Assembly: GCA_018056145.1 (NCBI GenBank)
Contig: JAGPGE010000198.1
Span: 1-9,114, forward strand
Length of the DNA stretch: 9,114 nucleotides
Direction of reading: 5' to 3'
Origin: Armatimonadota bacterium
GTDB taxonomy: Bacteria; Armatimonadota; Zipacnadia; Zipacnadales; JABUFB01
The position numbers and the translations under genes are program-made. Under the pieces are notes generated by a model. That model saw nothing but the letters and a program-made list of their open reading frames with translations. It was not told the DNA's origin and did not search any database. Position 1 is the first letter of the stretch. Every line of letters starts with the position of its first letter. Below are positions 6,953 to 9,114 of the stretch, one piece after another.

Positions 6953-7357
6953 TCAACTCTTTCCTTCGAGAATGCTTGCGACTTTCTTGGCAAGGTCAAC
7001 AGGGTCGATGGGCTTGTGCACGAACTCCACGACGTCCAGCCATTCGGGCTTCTGGCCGCCAGTATCCACGCGGAATCCGGTCTCGGTGGTAACTGCCGAG
7101 ATCATGATGATGGGGATGCCCGCGGTCTCCTCGTGCGCGTTCAGGGCCTCGACCACCGAGAAACCCGAGTACATCTTCTCCATCATCAGGTCCAGCGTGA
7201 TCAGGTCGGGCTTTTCCTGCGCGGCCAGCTCTACGCCCTGCCTGGAGTCCGTGGCCGTGATGACCTCGAATCCCATGGATTCCAGCGCCACCTTGTTAGC
7301 CTGGATAAAGTCCACGTCGTCGTCAACGATCAGTATCTTCTTGGCCTGGTCGCTCAT
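6953..7357 (-). CDS. Stand-alone response-regulator receiver protein (CheY-like)
   Basis: A 134-residue protein made of a single receiver domain with no DNA-binding or enzymatic output domain. The expected residues are present: acidic pocket D12-D14 (ILIVDDD), phospho-acceptor D56 (LITLDLMM), switch serine S87 (MISAV) and K115 (VHKPID). The stretch between S87 and K115 is about six residues longer than in CheY and carries TETGFRVDTGGQKPEWLDV. From memory, similar long-loop lone receivers occur beside redox operons in anaerobes. It sits between the two NAD(H)-side hydrogenase subunit genes, ten bases before the flavoprotein gene, so it is surely co-transcribed with them. The likely phosphodonor is the kinase encoded at 2228-3844. 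Without an output domain it probably acts through protein contact, either on the hydrogenase complex or as a phosphorelay intermediate. The receiver assignment is firm; its target is unknown. Confidence 0.93.
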   Translation of the reverse strand: MSDQAKKILIVDDDVDFIQANKVALESMGFEVITATDSRQGVELAAQEKPDLITLDLMMEKMYSGFSVVEALNAHEETAGIPIIMISAVTTETGFRVDTGGQKPEWLDVVEFVHKPIDPVDLAKKVASILEGKS

Positions 7358-7365
7358 TGTTTGTT

Positions 7366-7371
7366 CTCTCC
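7366..7371 (-). promoter_or_regulatory. Ribosome binding site of the lone receiver gene
   Basis: GGAGAG on the minus strand is eight bases before the ATG at 7357. It is a well-spaced Shine-Dalgarno site and fixes the start after the 119-base gap. Confidence 0.65.
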
Positions 7372-7403
7372 GGGTAGCGGGTCTTTCCCTGGCCGGTAAC
7401 CTG

Positions 7404-7427
7404 CGACGGGAGTCAGATCTCCCGCCG
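7404..7427 (-). promoter_or_regulatory. Intergenic hairpin between hydC-like gene and receiver gene
   Basis: In the 119-base gap 7358-7476, the minus-strand transcript can form a nine-pair stem (one G-U pair) around the six-base loop AUCUGA; the core arms are CGGGAG and CTCCCG. No run of T follows, so it does not look like an ordinary Rho-independent terminator. It could be an mRNA processing or stabilising element, or a partial attenuator that sets different levels for the genes before and after it. This role is inferred from position and pairing only. I saw no convincing promoter in the rest of the gap. Confidence 0.4.
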
Positions 7428-7476
7428 GCCGCCCGGCCGATGTTCGCGGTTCAGCCGGGCAGGTTGCGCGTCGGCT

Positions 7477-8013
7477 CTAGGCTTCCACCGTTTCGGCGCT
7501 TGCCTGCGCCTCGGCGTTGTAGTACGCGATGATGTCGCCAACATCTTCCGGCTTCACGCGGGCATGGACACGCTCATTGACCATGACGACCGGAGCCTGG
7601 CCGCAAGCACCCAGACAACGGGCTTCCGCCAGCGTGAACAGGCCGTCCGCGGTGGTCTCTCCCGGCTTCACGTCGAGCAACCGACAGAACTCGTCCAGGA
7701 CGGCCTGGCTGCCTTGCACGTAGCAGGCTGTCCCGAGACACACGCTGATGCTGTAGTTGCCCTTGGGCTCCAGCGAGAAGTAGGAGTAGAAGCTGGCGAC
7801 TCCCTCGACGTACACGGACGGCACCCCGAGAGACTGCGCCACATGGTTGATCGCCTTCTCGGGAACATAGCCGAACTTGTTCTGCACGTGGTGCAGGACC
7901 TGGATCAGGCCGCTCTGGACGTGACCCGGATTCCGCTGCTTCTGGTCCTCGATATACTCGTCCAGTTCCTTCCACCACTGGGGTGTGTCAAGTATCTGGC
8001 GTTGGTACCGCAT
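7477..8013 (-). CDS. hydC: NuoE/HydC-type [2Fe-2S] subunit of NAD(H)-linked hydrogenase
   Basis: A 178-residue protein of the complex I 24-kDa (NuoE) family, a thioredoxin-like fold carrying one [2Fe-2S] cluster. It is equivalent to HydC of Thermotoga and HndA of Desulfovibrio hydrogenases. A helical N-terminal domain (about 1-85, including HHVQNKFGYVPEKAI) precedes the cluster domain. All four ligands are visible: C92 and C97 in VCLGTACYVQG, then C133 and C137 in ARCLGACGQAPVVMVN. In the family this subunit docks on the NuoF-like flavoprotein and helps pass electrons between NAD(H)/flavin and the hydrogenase subunit. The ATG is fixed by its one-base overlap with the hydrogenase stop codon. 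Length is normal. The last ten residues are Ala/Glu-rich and look like an unstructured tail. The symbol follows Thermotoga usage; hndA would serve equally well. Confidence 0.95.
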   Translation of the reverse strand: MRYQRQILDTPQWWKELDEYIEDQKQRNPGHVQSGLIQVLHHVQNKFGYVPEKAINHVAQSLGVPSVYVEGVASFYSYFSLEPKGNYSISVCLGTACYVQGSQAVLDEFCRLLDVKPGETTADGLFTLAEARCLGACGQAPVVMVNERVHARVKPEDVGDIIAYYNAEAQASAETVEA

Positions 8014-9114
8014 TATTCGTGCTGCGCCTCCTGCGGCCGGATGCCCACGGGCAGCCGCGCGTGGTAATGCGTGTGAAGCAAATGGTGCGCCTTCTCACTC
8101 ATGGGTTTGCCGAGGTATTCCTCATACAACCTCTGGATGTCCGGGTTGAGATGGGACTTGCGGATGGTGCGTTCGGCATCCAGGTTGTACAGTGCGCTGG
8201 CGCGCTTCCTGAGCGCCTCTTTGTCCAGCGGGATGGCATTGGCGCCCGCGTATGGCTGACCTCCCCCGCCGATGCAACCGCCCGGGCAGCCCATGATCTC
8301 GATCCAGTGGAACTCCTCCCCTGCCCGGAGCCGATCCAGCAGCTTGTTCGCGCTGCCAAGCCCGCTGGCGATGGCGATGTGAACCTTATTGCCTTTCAGG
8401 TCCAACCAGGCCTCGCGCACGCCATCGATCCCGCGGGTCTCGTAGAAGTCGATGCCGTCATCCGGCAACTCCTCGTCGAACAGCATCCAGTAGGCCGTGC
8501 GCAGGGCGGCCTCGGTCACTCCGCCGGTGGCGCCGAAAATGACGCCCGCGCCGGAAGAAGACCCGATCGGGTTATCCGGCTCTTCCGGCTGAAGATTCAG
8601 GAAGTCAATACCCATGTGCTTCATGAGCCAGCCGAACTCGCGAGTAGTGCAGACCTTGTCCACGGCGGGCATGCCTTCCACGAACAGCTCGCGGCGCTCG
8701 GCCTCGAACTTCTTGCAGGTGCAGCACATGAACGCCACCGAGAAGATCCGGTGGGGGTCGATGCCCATCTTCTCGGCCCAGTAGGTCTTGGTGACCGCCC
8801 CCTGCATGCTCATGGGCGACTTGGCCGAGGACAGGTACTGCATCATATCCGGGTGGAACTGCTCGCAGTACTTGACCCACGTCGGGCAGCACGAGGTGAT
8901 GTTCGGCAGGTGCCCGGACTTGAAGCGCTCCACGAACTCCGCAGCCTCTTCCATGATGGTGAGGTCTGCCGCGAACTGGGTGTCGAAAACAACATCAATG
9001 CCCATTCGGCGCATTGCCGCGAAGCACTCGCCCTCCCAGGCCTTGCCGGGCTCCAGGCCGAAGCACTCGCCGATCGCCGCGCGCACGGAGGGCGCCATCT
9101 GAGCTACCACGATC
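8013..9114 (-). CDS. hydA: [FeFe]-hydrogenase large subunit, catalytic H-domain, 5'-partial
   Basis: Catalytic subunit that interconverts protons plus electrons and H2 at the H-cluster, expected in the cytoplasm as part of a HydABC/Hnd-type complex. The reading frame is open to the right window edge, so the N-terminal Fe-S domains are missing; the GTG at 9110 is an internal valine. Numbering from that valine, the three H-cluster loops are TSCCPTW (72-78), MCCTCKKFE (128-136) and EIMGCPGGCIGGGGQP (271-286). Cluster ligands are therefore C75, C130, C275 and C279, and C74 is the proton-relay cysteine. By recalled alignment to Clostridium pasteurianum CpI, the remaining proton path (E55, E58, R62, S94) is present. 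The segment GVIFGATGGVTEAALR (189-204) and the C-terminal KSH...YEEYLGKP tail are typical of the family. C129 and C132 in loop 2 are unusual. The TAA stop overlaps the next start as TAATG. The family is certain; the modular class cannot be judged here. Confidence 0.97.
   Translation of the reverse strand, partial: IVVAQMAPSVRAAIGECFGLEPGKAWEGECFAAMRRMGIDVVFDTQFAADLTIMEEAAEFVERFKSGHLPNITSCCPTWVKYCEQFHPDMMQYLSSAKSPMSMQGAVTKTYWAEKMGIDPHRIFSVAFMCCTCKKFEAERRELFVEGMPAVDKVCTTREFGWLMKHMGIDFLNLQPEEPDNPIGSSSGAGVIFGATGGVTEAALRTAYWMLFDEELPDDGIDFYETRGIDGVREAWLDLKGNKVHIAIASGLGSANKLLDRLRAGEEFHWIEIMGCPGGCIGGGGQPYAGANAIPLDKEALRKRASALYNLDAERTIRKSHLNPDIQRLYEEYLGKPMSEKAHHLLHTHYHARLPVGIRPQEAQHE
8027..8032 (-). 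promoter_or_regulatory. Ribosome binding site of the NuoE/HydC-type gene
   Basis: AGGAGG on the minus strand lies 13 bases before the ATG at 8013, inside the end of the hydrogenase gene. The spacing is slightly long, but the TAATG stop/start overlap would add translational coupling, which would help equal production of the two subunits. Confidence 0.6.

Overview
The window looks like part of the chromosome of a high-GC, anaerobic, probably fermentative bacterium. The phylum cannot be fixed from this sequence. The cysteine-rich Gfo/Idh/MocA oxidoreductase beside clostridial-type hydrogenase genes would fit planctomycete-, armatimonad- or hydrogenedente-like lineages, but this is only an impression. 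All eight recognisable genes lie on the minus strand, so transcription runs from position 9114 towards position 1. Coding density is very high: the longest gene-free stretch is 119 bases, and no RNA gene, CRISPR array, insertion sequence or origin was seen.

In the direction of transcription the layout is as follows. (1) The catalytic C-terminal part of an [FeFe]-hydrogenase large subunit runs off the right edge (9114-8013). (2) A NuoE/HydC-type [2Fe-2S] subunit (8013-7477) overlaps the hydrogenase stop codon by one base. (3) A 119-base gap contains a strong hairpin. (4) A stand-alone receiver protein follows (7357-6953). (5) Next is a NuoF/HydB-type NAD(H)-binding flavoprotein with an N-terminal [2Fe-2S] domain and a C-terminal 2[4Fe-4S] domain (6942-5044). 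(6) A D-2-hydroxyacid (probably D-lactate) dehydrogenase follows (4995-3958). (7) A soluble receiver-PAS-histidine kinase comes next (3844-2228). (8) HydE, the radical-SAM H-cluster maturase (2243-1209), overlaps the kinase gene. (9) The window ends with the first 372 codons of a Gfo/Idh/MocA oxidoreductase (1118 to the left edge).

Taken together, genes 1, 2 and 5 make a trimeric NAD(H)-linked, possibly electron-bifurcating, [FeFe]-hydrogenase of the HydABC/Hnd type. HydE helps build its active site. The lactate dehydrogenase offers a second outlet for NADH. The kinase and the lone receiver form a complete candidate phosphorelay interleaved with these enzymes, so the locus reads as a self-contained module for producing or consuming H2, disposing of NADH and sensing state. 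The most notable sequence-level oddity is in the hydrogenase active site. The second H-cluster loop, normally Met-Pro-Cys-Thr-(Ala/Ser)-Lys-Lys, reads Met-Cys-Cys-Thr-Cys-Lys-Lys, which puts two extra cysteines around a cluster ligand while the known proton path is kept.
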